Shown: positions 1 through 11,337 of the stretch, piece by piece
How positions within the stretch are numbered: the stretch's first letter is position 1
How the letters are laid out: each line of letters starts with the position of its first letter
Assembly: GCA_029990175.1 (NCBI GenBank)
Contig: JARKIP010000023.1
Span: forward strand, 25,997,501 to 26,061,500
Length of the DNA stretch: 64,000 nucleotides
Direction of reading: 5' to 3'
Source of the DNA: Petunia secreta
Taxonomy: Eukaryota; Streptophyta; Magnoliopsida; Solanales; Solanaceae
Program-made: the position numbers and the translations under genes
The notes under the pieces: generated by a model
What the model saw: only the letters and a program-made list of their open reading frames with translations
Databases searched by the model: none
Told to the model about the DNA's origin: nothing

Positions 1-35
1 AGCTGTGGGACGCTAGGTGCTAGTATGCGACCCCC

Positions 36-296
36 TTACCAACGATGTTTGTCTAAACCCGAGTGTGATACGAACCCTCCTATTTCTTCCAACAAAGGTG
101 TTAATTCGACATCCCCAAATCTAAACACATTCAATACTTCATTCCAAAATGTCACTGATGCTTCAATCATCTCCCTACACGGTTCCATTTCTAATAGTGA
201 AACCAAATGACCCAAGTGTTGACGCATTTCGGTTTGCTCTCCTAGTGACAAGTTACTCCACCAACTAGTTAACAAAGGAGGTGCGCCCATAGTCAT
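36..296 (-). pseudogene. Ogre ORF1-like gene, N-terminal relic
   Basis: An 86-codon reading frame starts at ATG 296 on the minus strand, about 660 bases downstream of the primer site, where Ogre elements carry their extra ORF1 ahead of gag-pol. The product is acidic and hydrophobic with tryptophans near the start, a W-N-E-V-L-N-V-F-R-F-G core and an E-L-T-P-L-L-E-E-I motif. This resembles the plant-mobile-domain type sequence often found in Ogre ORF1 (family knowledge; no search run). It stops at TAA 36-38, far short of a normal ORF1 of several hundred residues, so it is probably truncated by nonsense mutation. Its role in the element is not known. Confidence 0.6.
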
Positions 297-954
297 TCCA
301 ACGGTGAAATTTTTGACTCATTGTGACCTATACAAAAGAAGAATAAAGGATTAAAACCCCCTCCCTTTGGAGAATAATTTGGGCAAATCAAAATGCGTTT
401 TTATTCTCGGCTTACTTTTTTTTCACTCTTTTTTTCTTTTCTTTCTTTTTCTCTCAAATTCACATAAGCATGTCCAAACGTCCCTTCGGGGTTAAAAACC
501 CGTTTAGGTAGTTTGGACAAGTTGAAGACTAGCCGGCTCATGGGGAGCCCTTCCTATGCCCTGATGCATGCTCATTACATTAAAAAAGTGGTGTAATTCT
601 AGACACGGTTCCCCAAGACAGACGGCCAAGGAGTGGGACCATTTGAAATTATTGGTTGTATCACGGACCAACTATATTCTAAAATATCCCTCGTAAAAGG
701 TGTTTTGGTGGTGAAGTGATCGTGGGATCCACGTAATCGCCGTGTGTGTGTGTAAAGTGTCGTTTCCCAGGAGTGTGGAGTATGAGTGAAATATGCCAAA
801 TGTTACATCAAATTTCAAATTCAACACAAATAAATAAATAAATTAAAAAATAAAAAAGGAAACCAAGTTAGTAAGATAATAATAATATGAATAGCAAGAT
901 AATGATTAAATAAATCCCAAAAATAAAGACTCATTGTGGTTAAGACTTTGAGTA
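297..954 (-). other. Ogre element 1 untranslated leader
   Basis: Non-coding stretch between the primer site and the ORF1 relic. The part at 470-590 (TTCGGGGTTAAAAACCCGTT and following) resembles 7608-7730 in Ogre element 2, which supports common descent of the two leaders. No other gene is visible. Confidence 0.6.
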
Positions 955-972
955 TCCCCAGCGGAGTCGCCA
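955..972 (-). other. Primer binding site, tRNA-Arg type (Ogre element 1)
   Basis: The minus strand reads TGGCGACTCCGCTGGGGA three bases after the LTR end. Ogre elements are known to use a tRNA-Arg primer site of this form. It fixes the polarity of the element as minus. Confidence 0.75.
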
Positions 973-975
973 TTC

Positions 976-3900
976 TGTTATACCCGATTTTGGACTCAAC
1001 TCAAAGCGAGTCGGGTTTTGGATTTGACTAGGTGACTCGTTTGAGTTCAAGTGTTAGAGTCGTCACCTAATATAGTCTTCTATGGTGTATTAGGCCGCCT
1101 AAGTGTCTAAGGTCAATTTTAGTAGTCACACTAGTCTATTTCAGAGATTCGAAAGGGTAAGAAGTCCAAATGCCTCGGGGAAGAAGGTGTTAGGCACTCC
1201 CCCAAGTCCCAGGAAAGATGGTTGCCGTCCGAGTCTATATTTTGGGATAAAATGGTGAATATTATCACAAATACTAACTTGGGAGGTTAACCTAGCATTT
1301 AGTTCAAAAAATAACGTGTCTAGGAAGTTTAATTCATACATATGCAAACAGATTTCATATACGGCCTATATTTAAGCCTAGTCGCATATTGGGGCCTCTA
1401 ATACAAATGCCTAATCGTAAGTGTGATCAAGCATGCAAAAGGTGTTCAATTTCAGCCTATTTGTGTAATTCTAGCATCTAAGGCAATTTTGCATAAATAG
1501 GCAATTTTGCAAACCAATTTCAGGTTTGTACCAAAAACCAAATGGGTATTAGTTTTAAAATGAAATGTTGGCCATTTAGGATCGGTGTGACTCGTCATTA
1601 ATTATCGAACCCTAACCTTAATGGCCTTTTTGTTTAGGGGTCAGTTTTTTGCAATATATAGCGAAAGGGGCTGTTTTCAAAAATTGATTTCACATAAGCA
1701 CATAAATGCAAACAAAGGCTATCACACGTAAAGTATATATGTATAGGTATAAACATGCAAATATATGGCCAAATAATAGTTATAACTTTAGAAAAATATT
1801 TATAAAGTGTATAAATGACCCCAAATACTTTATACACCCCTGAAAACTATTAGATTAGTGTATAGGAGCGTTAGAGTGGTCAAAAATTAGTTTTATGCTC
1901 ATAACGGCCCCTTTTGAAAATAGTTTTGAGCCCAGACTGTTTATGCAAAAAAGGGGCGAACTTAATTTTCAGAAACAGTCCAATTTAGACAACTATAGCA
2001 CAAATATCCCCTATCCAATGAAATTCCGGATTTTAAACATTCAGAAAGTATGTTTTATAGCAGTTTTAATTCTAAAACCTGTGTGAAATAGCCAAAACAT
2101 TGTTATAGTTTACAGATTTCCCCAAAGTATGCAGATTTCAGAAAAGAAGTATCCCAGAACTCCAATTCTCACTAATGGATGCTATGCAGGTGGTTTCAAG
2201 AATGTCATGATGCAACACATAAGAGTGAAAAGGGTCAAGAGAAGATCCCATGGATGGCTGCACATGCAGTATAAAACCTGTATACCCCTGTTTTAAAGGA
2301 TACAGACAGGGAGTCCTAAAATATACATATATTGGGGACACTTTCTAGGGGAAAAAACACAAGGAAATGGTAATGGCCAAGCAATGCCCTGCACTGGTAG
2401 CCTATTTAGGCATAGTTTCTTCAAGGAAGAAGGAGTTTCTTCCCTAACCCTTCAAACACTTTTAAACACTGCAATATTAACACTGGTATAGCCTTTGCAT
2501 CTATCCTTGCACATGCTGCACGAATAGGGTTAGCAGAACTAGAAACAGAGCCCCAAACAGAGGTATGCACAGGGGTAACAGACAGATAGAGATTCTACCA
2601 AGGATTTAGACATAAACAGCATGGCAAATAATGAAAAAGAACCATTGTTTATACTGCACTTTTGAAGAGCACTGATATGATCTTTGTGGGATCACCCTAA
2701 TAGGTGTGTACAGATTAATTTTAGGCTTTCCAGAGCATTCAGAATCCACAGCAAGCAAAGCAAGCAGGCAATAAATAATTTAACTGAAGTAGGTGCAGGA
2801 AGGGAGTATGACAGGCAACCACACATACACAGATGCAATAAGTAATCAGATGAAGAAGAATACCTTTAGACACTTATGAAACCGATAGAATGCAGAAAGA
2901 AGAGATGGAGACAGGATCAACACACACAAGCAGAGCAGTAGTCCTTCAGGAGAGAAAATAAGCAAAGCAAGAGAATTGGAAGCCTAAAAAGCTATGTGAA
3001 TTTTCTCAGTGTATCAGTGCCTGTTTCTGAGTCTTTTTTAATGTCAGAAAACCGTGTCTAAGTTAAAGGAAGAAGTCAGTTTATATAGGTGAGGGGTGGG
3101 GATTTTGAAAACAAACGGGTAAATCCTATAAGACAAGAGATATTGTTTCCCAAGAATAGCAGGGGACAAACTTAAGTGTCCTTTCCAAAAATATAGCAAT
3201 TAATCCCCAAACTTGAGGCAAATCAATCTCAAATTGATTTGGATTCCCTCCCTTCAAATTCAACATAGTCTAGGTTCACAAATCAATTCACAAACAAATT
3301 TGAACCTCGACAGATTTTAAGAAACAAACATATCAATAATCATGTCAGTTTCCTTCTTTATTTTCAATCAAAATCCTAACCAATCACTTGTACAATTTTA
3401 AGCCTATCCTATGAGCCTATCCTTTTCAAATATAACCACAATCAAGAACGAATAGTCATGCTTGAACACCGAAATTACAAGAAACAACTTAATGTACTGA
3501 CCAACTGTCCAAACACATTGATGTACTAAACAAGATACTAATAATCATGGAATGTGACCCTAATCGATTAATCATGCGATAAACAAATATGTTAATATAC
3601 CAAGAAAACAAACAATTAAGGCATGTTACTAAGCAAATTCAGAACCAAACACAAAAGTTAAAGGGTTACCTGTTCACATCGGGGTCAGGTCAAGTTGACC
3701 CATCACAAATTTAGCTCACATGGAAGTTTCTTACCATTTTTAGGCGATAACACCGTTCAATCATAACCTGAACCCCACCGGAGGCGTTTCCTGGTGATGG
3801 TGATCCAGTTAACAAAGGGTCAATTTTTTCCCTCGTCCAAATACCAACAAAAGTGTATCGGTTTTGTAGCAGATGACAAGGGGAGTTTAATAATACCATT

Positions 3901-4582
3901 TCCCCCAATTTTCACCGGCCAAATCGACTGGAAAATGCCACGACAGTGGTGGCGATTCATTTCGCCAAAGGAAGAGAGAGAGAGAGAGAGATTGTTGGGT
4001 GGGGAGAGGAAATGGAAAGGCTGGGAAAGATTTAGGGTTCATTTAGGGAAAATAATAGGGGATTTCATCTCAGCCATCGGATGTCACACGTGGATGGCTG
4101 AGATTAATCCACCTAGGTGCTGAGGTGTAAAAAATATGTGTGATGTGTATAGATGTGAGGTGTAATATGTATATATGTATTTACGTATATATAGTGTATA
4201 AATAGTATATAATTAGCATAATTTAATGTAAAATAGGTATAAAAATAGTATAAAATGGGTATAAAATTCCAGAAAAATTATGGAATTAATTTAAAGCATT
4301 AAAAAAGCTAGGAAGCATGTAAAAAGTGTATTTTGGAATTTTAAAATAAATTGAGTAATTTTATCAAAAATAGAGGTAATTTCATAAATTTAAAATGAAA
4401 GCGTACGCCTTGCAAAAATGGCTATGGTTTAAGACGATGCTTTTAAAAATTGCCTTGATTGTCAGGCTATTATGAGAAGACAATTTGAAAGAATGGACGG
4501 GGCAAGAATAAATACACAATCGTGTGTAAAATTTGAAAACTATTGATTTTAAAAATAGGAGGGACAAAATTGGGTGTCAACA
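976..4582 (-). repeat. Ogre-type 5' LTR 1 (3607 bp)
   Basis: The boundaries are TGTTGACACCC at 4582 (minus) and the ATAACA end at 976, followed directly by the primer site. Blocks shared with LTR 2 include the GAGTCG(T/C)CACCTAA block near 1060 (compare 8350) and the GGTTAGGC block near 1190 (compare 8488). It contains a GA microsatellite at 3973-3990. The small open frames inside have no recognisable protein and look like chance frames in LTR DNA. LTR lengths above 3 kb are normal for Ogre. Confidence 0.78.
3973..3990. repeat. (GA)n microsatellite
   Basis: About nine GA dinucleotides in a row inside LTR 1. Confidence 0.9.
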
Positions 4583-6961
4583 GTGATTAAAGATAATTTG
4601 TGAGTTTCTAAGGGATGTCGATTTGTGTATATGTTGTGCTGCGCTCTGCTGCTATATTTTGTATAATTATCCCCTTGGCATGCCGTTTCTTCATCGGGCT
4701 GTCTACCCTTCGGGCAGTATACCCTGCCAACACAAAGGTAAAGCATAGCAAAGAAAAATCGAATGTTTCTTATCGGGAGATGTTTGCCTGTTACGTTGGG
4801 CTGTGTATCCTGCAAACAAAAGTAAAGTAAAGTGCGTCAAATAGAATGCTATTGTTACTTCATGCAATGCGCTAAGAAGGCTATTGTGTTTCTGTTATAA
4901 GGACTTTCTTATAATTTTTGAGGGGATCTCAAAAATTTCTGCCCCAGTATCAAGTTGGCATTTTTTGGAATTTTGAGGGGATCCTCAAAAATTCTGCCCC
5001 AGTTTATTGTTTATGACTAATCACCAAGAGAAGGTGGTTGCATTGCACTGAATACTAATGTATTGGCTGAAATCTACATTCATCCTTAGTGTGACGATTG
5101 AGTATATCGACGATTATGAGTATGTGGATATTTGCATACTCAGACTGAAGTTCGGTGTTTGGATCTTGCTGGATTTGGAGAATGCGCAAAATTGTATTTG
5201 TCTTAGGTTGTGATGGGGTGTCTTCATGTTTTGTGCTTTCGAAAGTCATGGAGCCAATTTTGATGGATCGGTCTTTGTAGAAAGTGTATTTGTGGTTTTG
5301 GGAGTTGGAGTTTCCCTTTGTCGGTTCTTGTTGTACAATTGTTTTGCTTTGGGTCAATCAGATTCTGAATTTTGTGTTTCAATGCTGGATGTCTTGTGGT
5401 ATCATAGTATGGAGTGTTTGAGTGACGAGTGCGGATCTGTGTTGGATCGAATTTAGAAGTGAGCCTCTAGGGAGTAGATTGTTTGTTGGGTGCAATCTCT
5501 TTTGTCTGAACTTAAAGGAGTGAAGGCATGAGATTTTGTCTTTTTGTATGTCTTTGATTGTGTTGAGCCTGATAAGGTTGTTGTTGAAAGTCTTGACAGA
5601 TGGGAGGCTGTTTATCGTGTGAATTGGGGCGCAGTGTGAGGTTGTGAGTTTTGCCAGCTTCAATTGTATAGTGATCGAATTTCTTTGTTGTGGCTCTCGT
5701 GTAAATTGCATGGGAACAGAATTTTCTGAATGCTCTTGGTGTCATATGCTGGTGGTCCAATGGACTTTGTTGCAGAGGAAGGTGTTTTCAGCTTGGCTTG
5801 CCATTTCGGCTTTCCAAATACAAATTCTTGGCCAACTTCGGTGTTCAAGTACGAAGCAACTGTAACAACATGGTGAAATGCACAAAACTGGGTGGGCATG
5901 TTAGCAAAGACTTGAAGCAAAAAGATAGCACATAAGCTTTAGAGGACGCCTAGACCGCAGATAATGGATTAGTGCTTGAATTTGGAGGTTGTGATAGAAT
6001 GCACAAGTATCACAAAAGATTGCCCAAGTGCTTTATGTAGCAGTCAAGGAAAGGATTTTGGTCAAATGACCGACGCTTGTTTAAGCGGGAGATAAGGAGT
6101 TGGATGTCAATGCAAAGTGGTAAAGATGTTGTGTAAGGAATAGATTGTGTTGTGCGACAGAAAAATATCTTTTGCCTTGGTATTCAACTTAACCCAACCT
6201 TTGGATAATAGGTTTTGAGTTTGGTAGTGAGTTAGAGATGGTTTGAACATGTGAAAGATTTTAGGTATCAGAATTTAGGCGTAGAGTAGAGAGATGAGAT
6301 GCATGCCCGGGGAGGAGATGGGATTTGGGAAGGGATTACTTTAGAGACCTAGAGCAAAATACAAGTTCATGCAATGCGCACACACATCAAATAAGAAAAT
6401 GTATCTTATAATGCAAAATACTGCTTTACCCACGATGATTTTGAGAAGCGCTTTGTGTCACACGCATCATTTCGTTTGCTAACAAAATGCGGAGCCTAAA
6501 GGAGAATGTTGCGTTTATTTGGATTTTATTGCATTGGCTCATATTGAAACAGTGTAAGAGAAGGAAAAGACTAAATACTGTTAGGAAATTAGAACATAGC
6601 CAGGCGAACATCTTTCATGCTGATCCATCCCGAGAAGATTCTAACGGAGGGATTTCAGCAACTATGTCAAATATTCTATTGGCCATGATCTTTTGAAAAA
6701 GGTGAAGGACAGTAAAAAAAGGGGGAAGAAAAATGCCTAAGATTTGCGTTATTACGAGCAAAACGATCAACGTGTGTCACAGCTTTTGAAAAATAATGCA
6801 ACAGAGAATATTAAGAAATGTGTTGTTGTGGGTTGAGAACCCTTTAGACACTTTAGACAGAAGTTGCTAATGGATTTTTAACATGCCAAGGATGTCAAGT
6901 CTTTATATAATGCTTAGAGGATAAATGTGTGTTATGCATCATCCCATCTATCGAGCGGTCA
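4583..6961 (-). other. Ogre element 2 internal sequence, non-coding
   Basis: No convincing coding frame. The open frames of 60-110 codons here overlap on both strands and match nothing I recognise. Two blocks at about 4914-5010 share a near-duplicate motif (TTTTGAGGGGATC(C)TCAAAAATT(C)TGCCCCAGT), a small local duplication of about 70 bases. Confidence 0.55.
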
Positions 6962-7573
6962 TTTCTGCTTCGAAATGGGCTTTTAATGCCTCTTTTGTTA
7001 ACATTTAAACCTTTGAATAGCATTGAATACAAAATGATTCCAATTCTCTGGTAATAAACAATCGTTTCTGATTCAATTTAGGCTTTCAATGCCTCGTAGG
7101 TTACCTTCGTGCCTTTGAATGGCATTGAACACAGAATAATTTCGACTGTTTATGAATAAACAATCATTCCTGATTCAATTTGGACTTTTGACGCCTCTTA
7201 GGTTATCTACGTGCCTTTGAATGGCATTGAATAAAGAATAATTTCGACTATCTATGAACAAACAATCATTTCTAATTCAATTTGGGCTTTTGACACCTCT
7301 TAGGTTACCTATGTGCCTTTGAATGACATTGAATACAGAATAATTTCGACTATCTATGAACAAACAATCATTTCTGATTCAATTTGGGCTTTTGACGCCT
7401 CTTAGGTAACCTTTGTGTCTTTGAATGGCATTGAATACAGAATAATGCCAACTGTTTATGGATAAACAATCATTTCTGATTTAGTTTGGGCTTTTAACGC
7501 CCAATGGGTAACCTTTGTGCCTTTGAATAGCGCTGAATGCAGAACAATTCCGATAAACAGTCCACATTTTGCA
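6962..7573. repeat. Six 102-bp tandem repeats in Ogre leader
   Basis: Units start at 6962, 7065, 7167, 7269, 7371 and 7473, so the period is 102-103 bp. Each opens with TTTCTGATTC-like sequence and contains the core CCTTTGAATGGCATTGAATA. Units 3-5 are the most alike and the outer ones are more worn. Ogre-type untranslated regions are known to breed such satellite-like arrays. Confidence 0.9.
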
Positions 7574-8247
7574 CGTTCAACCCTTTAAGCAAATGCAAAT
7601 AAATCATGTTCAACGCTCTTTGGGGATTAAAAACCCGTTCGGATTGTTTGAACAAGTTGGCCTATTAGACTTGAGTACAAGTCGGCTAATCATATGTCAT
7701 GATGCATGATTCCTAGCACCGCTACTAAGGAATGGAGTTAGCTAGACCGGATTTTTATTATCCTCTCAAGCGGACGGCTCGGGAGCGTGAACGTCTCGGA
7801 CCAAATAGATTACGAGTCGTTCCTCCTAAAGGAAGTTTTTATGTGAGTGAAGAGGCAGGACATGCTGTGCTATCCTAAAGAACCTTCCAAGAGTGGGTTT
7901 TCTAGACAAGGACATGGTCCTCCAGGCGGACAACTAAGGGGCAGAAATGTTTAGAATTATTGGTTGTACGACAGACCAACTAGATCCTAACCTTTCCTCC
8001 TATAGGGTCTTTTGAGAGTGAAACGATCGTGTGTGCAAGTGTAAGGAGTGGAGGAAGTAACATGAAAAATAACAAAGGAAATATAACCAAGCAATTAAAT
8101 AATAGAGCGCCAAAATTCAAAAATTCAAAAAAAAACCTTAGTCCTGCAAAAAGGAAAGGAAGAAAAGTTAGTATCGAAATAAATGGAAATAAAACAAAGC
8201 AAATAAAGAATCTCAATTTAAAGTCTGTTATGGTTTGAACCTTGATA
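7574..8247 (-). other. Ogre element 2 leader next to primer site
   Basis: Non-coding. The stretch 7608-7730 aligns by eye with 470-590 of element 1 (GGGGATTAAAAACCCGTTCG block), the corresponding leader segment. The overlapping open frames at 7980-8420 run through the primer site into the LTR and are not genes. Confidence 0.55.
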
Positions 8248-8265
8248 TCCCCAGCAGAGTCGCCA
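8248..8265 (-). other. Primer binding site, tRNA-Arg type (Ogre element 2)
   Basis: The minus strand reads TGGCGACTCTGCTGGGGA, one base different from the site of element 1, and lies three bases from the LTR end. Confidence 0.75.
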
Positions 8266-8268
8266 TTC

Positions 8269-9088
8269 TGTCGCATCCTATTTTTATCCGAACCGATTAA
8301 AGTTCGAAATAGGATTCGACTTGTGGGTAACTCACGGGTAAAGAGTTGGAGTCGCCACCTAACATATTTTTTAACTAGCCGTATTGGGGCACCTACTTTA
8401 TTTCTAGCCAATTTTAACAATTAACTCTGAAACTTAGTCTACGAACCAGAAATTCTAGGTAAGAGGTTCAAGTTAACTCGAGAGGAAGGGGTTAGGCGCC
8501 TTTCAAGCTCCACCAAATGTGGTTACCGGCCGGACTTTATAATTGAGATTCAAACTAGAACTAAACAATTTATAAGTTAGGCATAAAAATTAAAAGTGAA
8601 TAAAAATAGTCTTTTCTACTAATTTTCTTCCTTAGAGAATTGCACCTAGCAAAATAAAACAGATTAGTTAGTATATCAGAACAAATTAATAGTAATAATA
8701 AAATGAAGATTAATAAAGGTAGTATGATTAAAAGGCATTTTTGGAGCGTCCTATTCAAAATTGTACGTCGCAAAAAAAAAGAAGAAGTTAAGTTAGTAAA
8801 TAATAATGATAATAATAATAATAATAGTAATTTAAAATAAAGGGGAAAGGAATTTTTATAAAAGTGTAGGCTCAGGTGTGTATGAATCGGGTGGAGGTTA
8901 GAGACGTCGGTACGGCTGCAAACACGTAGGCCGGTCGTGTTTCCATGCCAAGTGCCCGTCCCACCACTCCATCACCGACTCGTTTTGCAATTCCGGCTCA
9001 TACACGTCATCATAGCCTATTTGTTTTAGGGACACGGGGATGGGACGGTTCAAGTGTAGTATCATGTTCAAAATTATTCCCGAGGCCT

Positions 9089-9138
<50 letters not shown>

Positions 9139-11078
9139 TCTCACACACACACATACATTCATTGGCCTTAATCGGTGTAGCATCCGTCAATTCGTTGTAT
9201 ATCTGTCAATTAAATGAGTGTAGGCCTCAAATATATTATTTAATAATTTTCCTTGGCCAAACACGTGTTGTAGTATCCGTTCTAAATCAGTCTCAACCTC
9301 CAGGAGCTGCAAAAGTTCTCGAAAAAAATAGTTAGCAGCGGCCATCAACAATGTCAAATACAACATTTTAGCAAAAGTCAAGCAACAATAGAGAAACATA
9401 GTCAAAGCCAAAGATATACATAAGAACCAGTCAAACCAAATCGAAAATCGTCAACACCAGTCCAACAACCAAACGAGGTCGTCGTCAGAAGACAATCAAA
9501 ATTGGAAGAAAGGCGTGAAAGCCAACACGACCCAAATCTGTGGATCGGAGGAGCGACCACCAGTGGTGGTGTCACTGCAATGACAAATAGATAAGTGGAG
9601 ACAACAAAGCAAGATAACATTATGAACGGAACGAAATAAACAGTGGAGGAGAAGGGAGCGACTTCCAGCTTGAGCTCCGGTGAGGAACTCCGGCGGCGTC
9701 GCTGCTAGCGGTCATGGTATTTTCAGAATTTTCTATCCACGTCCCCGATCTGTTTATGTATTCTTGTTCTCGACCCTGCTAATGGTGGTATATCCACCAC
9801 AACACCGTTGTTTCTGTGGACTGGTGGTGAGGTGATGTATGTGATATGCGTGTGTGTATTGTTAAAGGAAAGGAGATGGGTGTGCGAAAGTGGTGAAGAG
9901 AGATATGTAGGTGTGTGTATGTATATTTGTCTGTACTGTGTTAATTGGAGAGAGGATAGAGGGATTGTACTGTGATGTTGTTGTAATGGGAAGGAAGCAG
10001 TATTGTATGTGTGTGTGATCTAATGTGTATTGTGGGAAGACGATTAGAAGGGGTCCTAAGTTGATGGCTGATACGTGTGTAATGTATCCCTTTTTTGCCG
10101 ATGGGTGTGGGGGTGGTAGAAGAAGACCCAAAAGAGTCAGTGGGGTCCGTGTATGAGAATGTATATTAATGTATTGTTGTACTCTGTATGTATTTCTAAG
10201 TGTAAGTGTCTGATGATGGAGTGGGAAGAAAAAAATCAATTATATTAAAGAATTGAAAAAAATAGTTGTTAGGGATTGGAGTTAATTGTGGAATTTTGAG
10301 AGAAATGTTGGGAATTAGGAGATAGGAAATCAATTTGAGAAGTGAGGAGAGATTTTTAGGGATTTCTAATGATTTTCCCCAACTAAAAGCATAGGAAAAA
10401 TTAGGAGGGAAGTTTGAGTGGGAAGATGTATCTAGACTATATTTGGTCCAGATTCAAGGTAGAATTAGGAAGAAGATTTGAGATTTAGAATTCAAAAAAT
10501 AAGCATGTATTTGGTTAGAAATTTGGTCTAGGTTCAAAGAAAACAATGTAATTCAATAGAAAAAAAACTCAATAAAAAGAAATGTAATTAAATGAAGAAT
10601 TTTCGTGGAGATTTTGGAATATGGAGCATTTAATAAAAGGAATTTGGACATTTTCTTTTAAATTAGCCAAAATTCAACTTAAAAATGCAAAAAATATAGA
10701 TATACATATTGTATAAAATGCACAAGTAATCATTAAATATACTCAAATAAAATTATTTAAATATAGATAATCACATATAATTACTAATTTGCACAAATGA
10801 TTACAAATCGATATAAATTTGACATGTAGCCTAGATGATGCAATTGTATGATATTATAAATATACTAATTCATGTAAACAGTCACAGTTTTGACAAATAG
10901 CCTAAATGATGCAAAATGACGTAATGTAGCGATATTTAAATATATAATATATAAGTAGAGGATAATACACGTAAATGCATGATTTCTAATGCACATTTTA
11001 CACAAATAGTCAAATTGCACTTTTAAGTTAAATTATAGCCAATTTTGGAAAAAGGAGGGACAAAATTGGGTGTCAACA
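8269..11078 (-). repeat. Ogre-type 5' LTR 2 (2810 bp)
   Basis: It begins TGTTGACACCCAATTTTGTC at 11078 (minus) and ends GGATGCGACA at 8269, next to the primer site. The block at 8866-9020 matches the solo LTR at 45947-46060 (GGCTCAGGTGTGTATG, then a TTGCAAACACG-like motif), so LTR 2 and the solo LTR belong to one subfamily. It holds an AT/AC microsatellite at 9091-9153. No gene is apparent. Confidence 0.78.
9091..9153. repeat. (AT)n(AC)n compound microsatellite
   Basis: About 16 AT units run directly into AC units with two CT interruptions, inside Ogre LTR 2. Confidence 0.95.
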
Positions 11079-11337
11079 ATCATCAGTTGAAGATTCGGGA
11101 GAGTGACATCCCAAAGACGGCCTTCAGGACTCGTTATGAGTTTCTGGTTATGTCATTTTGTCTTACAAATGCCTCGACAACTTTTATGGATTTGATGAAT
11201 CGGGTGTTCAGGCCTTACTTGGACTTATTAGTCATCGTCCTTATTGACGATATTTGGATTTATTCCCGTAGCCTAGAGGAGCATGAGGAGCACTTGAGAG
11301 CGGTTCTACAGACATTTCGGAATCAGAACTTGTTATG
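11079..11337 (+). pseudogene. Ty3/gypsy reverse transcriptase fragment
   Basis: About 86 codons in frame +: H-Q-L-K-I-R, then D-I-P-K-T-A-F-R-T-R-Y, E-F-L-V-M-S-F, M-N-R-V-F-R-P-Y, L-I-D-D at about 11242-11253 and I-Y-S-R-S followed by E-E-H-E-E-H-L. These are the gypsy RT motifs around the catalytic x-D-D box, which copies element RNA into DNA. Two residues normally following T-R-Y are missing, and the usual F-G-L-T-N-A-P has become F-C-L-T-N-A-S. Upstream it is cut by Ogre LTR 2; downstream it ends at a 190-bp repeat. It is a dead fragment. Confidence 0.85.

Larger units (their letters stand above)
1..4582 (-). mobile_element. Ogre/Tat-like LTR retrotransposon 1, 5' part (continues left of window)
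   Basis: Read on the minus strand this is a 5' LTR (4582 down to 976), a primer binding site (972-955), an untranslated leader and the start of an ORF1-type gene (296-36). The LTR begins TGTTGACACCCAATTTTGTC and ends GGTATAACA, so it has TG..CA ends. The 3.6-kb LTR and the TGGCGACTCCGCTGGGGA primer site are the known hallmarks of the Ogre/Tat branch of Ty3/gypsy, which primes from tRNA-Arg. It is inserted in the internal region of a second related element. The flank beyond the LTR start (4583-4587, GTGAT) should be its target duplication, but the partner lies outside the window. Confidence 0.8.
4583..11078 (-). mobile_element. Ogre/Tat-like LTR retrotransposon 2, 5' part
   Basis: On the minus strand: 5' LTR 11078-8269, primer site 8265-8248, then 3.7 kb of internal leader sequence down to 4583, where element 1 is inserted. 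The LTR starts with the same TGTTGACACCCAATTTTGTC as LTR 1 but is otherwise clearly diverged, so this is a separate element and not the other half of element 1. No gag-pol is left in the window. It is inserted into a gypsy reverse-transcriptase gene; the flank ATCAT at 11079-11083 should be its target duplication. Confidence 0.75.

Noticed and set aside
5055..5920. Overlapping frames of 70-110 codons on both strands
   Set aside because: They overlap each other in several frames in Ogre internal DNA, and none shows a known motif.
976..8268. Reading 976-4582 as the 3' LTR of Ogre element 2
   Set aside because: It is followed by its own primer site and ORF1 leader (1-972), so it is a 5' LTR. 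The sequence before its start (4583 on) is not a polypurine tract.
9862..10239. A 125-codon minus frame in Ogre LTR 2
   Set aside because: Low-complexity T/H/P-rich translation of GT-rich LTR DNA, with no domain or start context.
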